A DNA stretch of 6,453 nucleotides from Erysipelotrichaceae bacterium (GTDB lineage: Bacteria; Bacillota_I; Bacilli_A; Erysipelotrichales; Erysipelotrichaceae): contig CAAGJS010000115.1 in NCBI GenBank assembly GCA_900770275.1, positions 1 through 6,453 on the forward strand, in the 5' to 3' direction. The translations under genes and the position numbers were made by a program. Below, piece by piece: positions 5,633-6,453 of the stretch. The notes beneath the pieces were generated by a model, which was not told the DNA's origin, did not search any database, and saw only the letters and a list, made by a program, of their open reading frames with translations. The stretch's first letter is position 1; each line of letters starts with the position of its first letter.

Positions 5633-6453
5633 ATGAGAAGCGACAACCTCAACATGCTTTATGACACGCTGCGTATCCTGGATCAGGGGTACTACACCGT
5701 TGACGGGAAGCGAGTTCCTCTGAAATTGAACAGAGAGGACATGCGGAACATCCGAGTATTTCTTCCGGAGGATGTGAAGCGCATTGAAGAGAGCAGGGAA
5801 TTGGATCTGGTCCACAACACGACTGACGGAATCTGCATCAGCTGTACGAATGAGGACTCCTTCTCCTGTGCGCTCCGGATTGTGGAATCACAGAAGAAAA
5901 GGACCGTCGATCCGGTTGCTCCGCTGGTTCTGAACTTTGCAAATCCGGTGCACCCGGGCGGAGGCGTGCGGCGCGGTGCGACAGCGCAGGAGGAAGATCT
6001 GTGCCGGAAGAGCTCCCTCCTTCTTTCTCTGGAGAGCCAGGCTGCCGCTCCATACTATCGGTACAATGATTCGCTCCATACCATGATGGCTTCCGATGCC
6101 ATGATGATTACGCCGAAGGTAGAGATCCTCAAAGACGTGAAGGGAAGGCTTCTTCCTGAGAGCATGGTGGTCTCTGTCATGACCTGTGCTGCTCCCATGA
6201 TCCGTTACGGCCTGGAGGGATACTCTGAAGAGGAGTATGAGACGCTGTTCTATAACCGGATTGTCCGGATGCTGAAGGTGGCAGCTTATCTTGGATACAG
6301 GGTGCTGGTCCTTGGTGCCTTCGGCTGCGGCGCCTTCCGGAATGATGCGAAGCTGGTGTCGGATCTGTTCTGCAGGGCATTGAAGGAGTTTGATTTTGAC
6401 GGCAGAAAGGCAAAGGACTGCTTTTCAAAGATCGACTTTGCCGTGCTGGATCA
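5633..6453 (+). CDS. PARG-like macrodomain protein (TIGR02452 type), 3' end outside window
   Basis: This is a predicted ADP-ribose-processing hydrolase of the microbial poly(ADP-ribose) glycohydrolase type, which would remove ADP-ribose from modified targets. The frame runs 273 codons from the ATG at 5633 and is still open at the window edge. The key signature of bacterial PARG enzymes, GGG-X6-8-QEE, is intact: GGG at 109-111, seven residues, then QEE at 119-121, inside NFANPVHPGGGVRRGATAQE. One of the two glutamates should be catalytic. The second conserved loop, LVLGAFGCGAFRN (225-237), is the expected phosphate-binding segment. Proteins of this type are usually a little under 300 residues, so only a short C-terminal piece is missing. 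The ribosome site is AGGGG (5619-5623), 9 bases ahead of the ATG. The gap to the membrane gene is 36 bases with no terminator, so co-transcription is likely. Substrate (protein, DNA, RNA or free ADP-ribose polymer) is unknown. Confidence 0.9.
   Translation, partial: MRSDNLNMLYDTLRILDQGYYTVDGKRVPLKLNREDMRNIRVFLPEDVKRIEESRELDLVHNTTDGICISCTNEDSFSCALRIVESQKKRTVDPVAPLVLNFANPVHPGGGVRRGATAQEEDLCRKSSLLLSLESQAAAPYYRYNDSLHTMMASDAMMITPKVEILKDVKGRLLPESMVVSVMTCAAPMIRYGLEGYSEEEYETLFYNRIVRMLKVAAYLGYRVLVLGAFGCGAFRNDAKLVSDLFCRALKEFDFDGRKAKDCFSKIDFAVLD

Noticed and set aside
1..6453. tRNA, rRNA, CRISPR array, insertion sequence or attachment site
   Set aside because: No cloverleaf, no regularly spaced repeats, no transposase or integrase motifs and no terminal repeats were seen on either strand.

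Overview
The window reads as bacterial chromosomal DNA, most likely from a Bacillota species of the clostridial (Lachnospiraceae-like) type. This rests on near-50% GC, tightly packed genes all on the + strand, strong purine-rich ribosome binding sites, and the style of the encoded WYL, McrB/McrC and PARG-like proteins. Taxonomy is inferred, not demonstrated.

Layout: (1) 2-484, the C-terminal part of a WYL-domain transcriptional regulator whose start lies outside the window. (2) After an 87-base gap, 572-2647 encodes an McrB-type AAA+ GTPase/ATPase of modification-dependent restriction. It overlaps by 26 bases (3) 2622-3746, the McrC-type PD-(D/E)XK nuclease partner. (4) Fourteen bases later, 3761-5137 encodes a 458-residue protein of unknown function whose middle part resembles the SseB N-terminal domain. 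(5) After a 114-base gap rich in inverted repeats, 5252-5596 encodes a small protein with about three predicted membrane segments. (6) 5633 to the window edge encodes a PARG-like macrodomain protein (TIGR02452 type) with an intact GGG-X7-QEE signature; it runs off the right edge with only a short C-terminus missing.

The core is a type IV (McrBC-like) restriction system: McrB oligomerises and translocates on nucleotide hydrolysis, and McrC docks on it and cuts DNA carrying modified bases. The WYL protein upstream may regulate the locus, by analogy with WYL regulators of other defence islands. The unusual part is what follows on the same strand: an SseB-like protein, a small membrane protein and an ADP-ribose-processing enzyme. 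Whether these form one extended defence operon, or a defence pair beside unrelated genes, cannot be settled from one window. The close spacing of mcrB, mcrC and the SseB-like gene supports a three-gene unit. The structured leader before the membrane gene may be a regulatory boundary or a translational control point.
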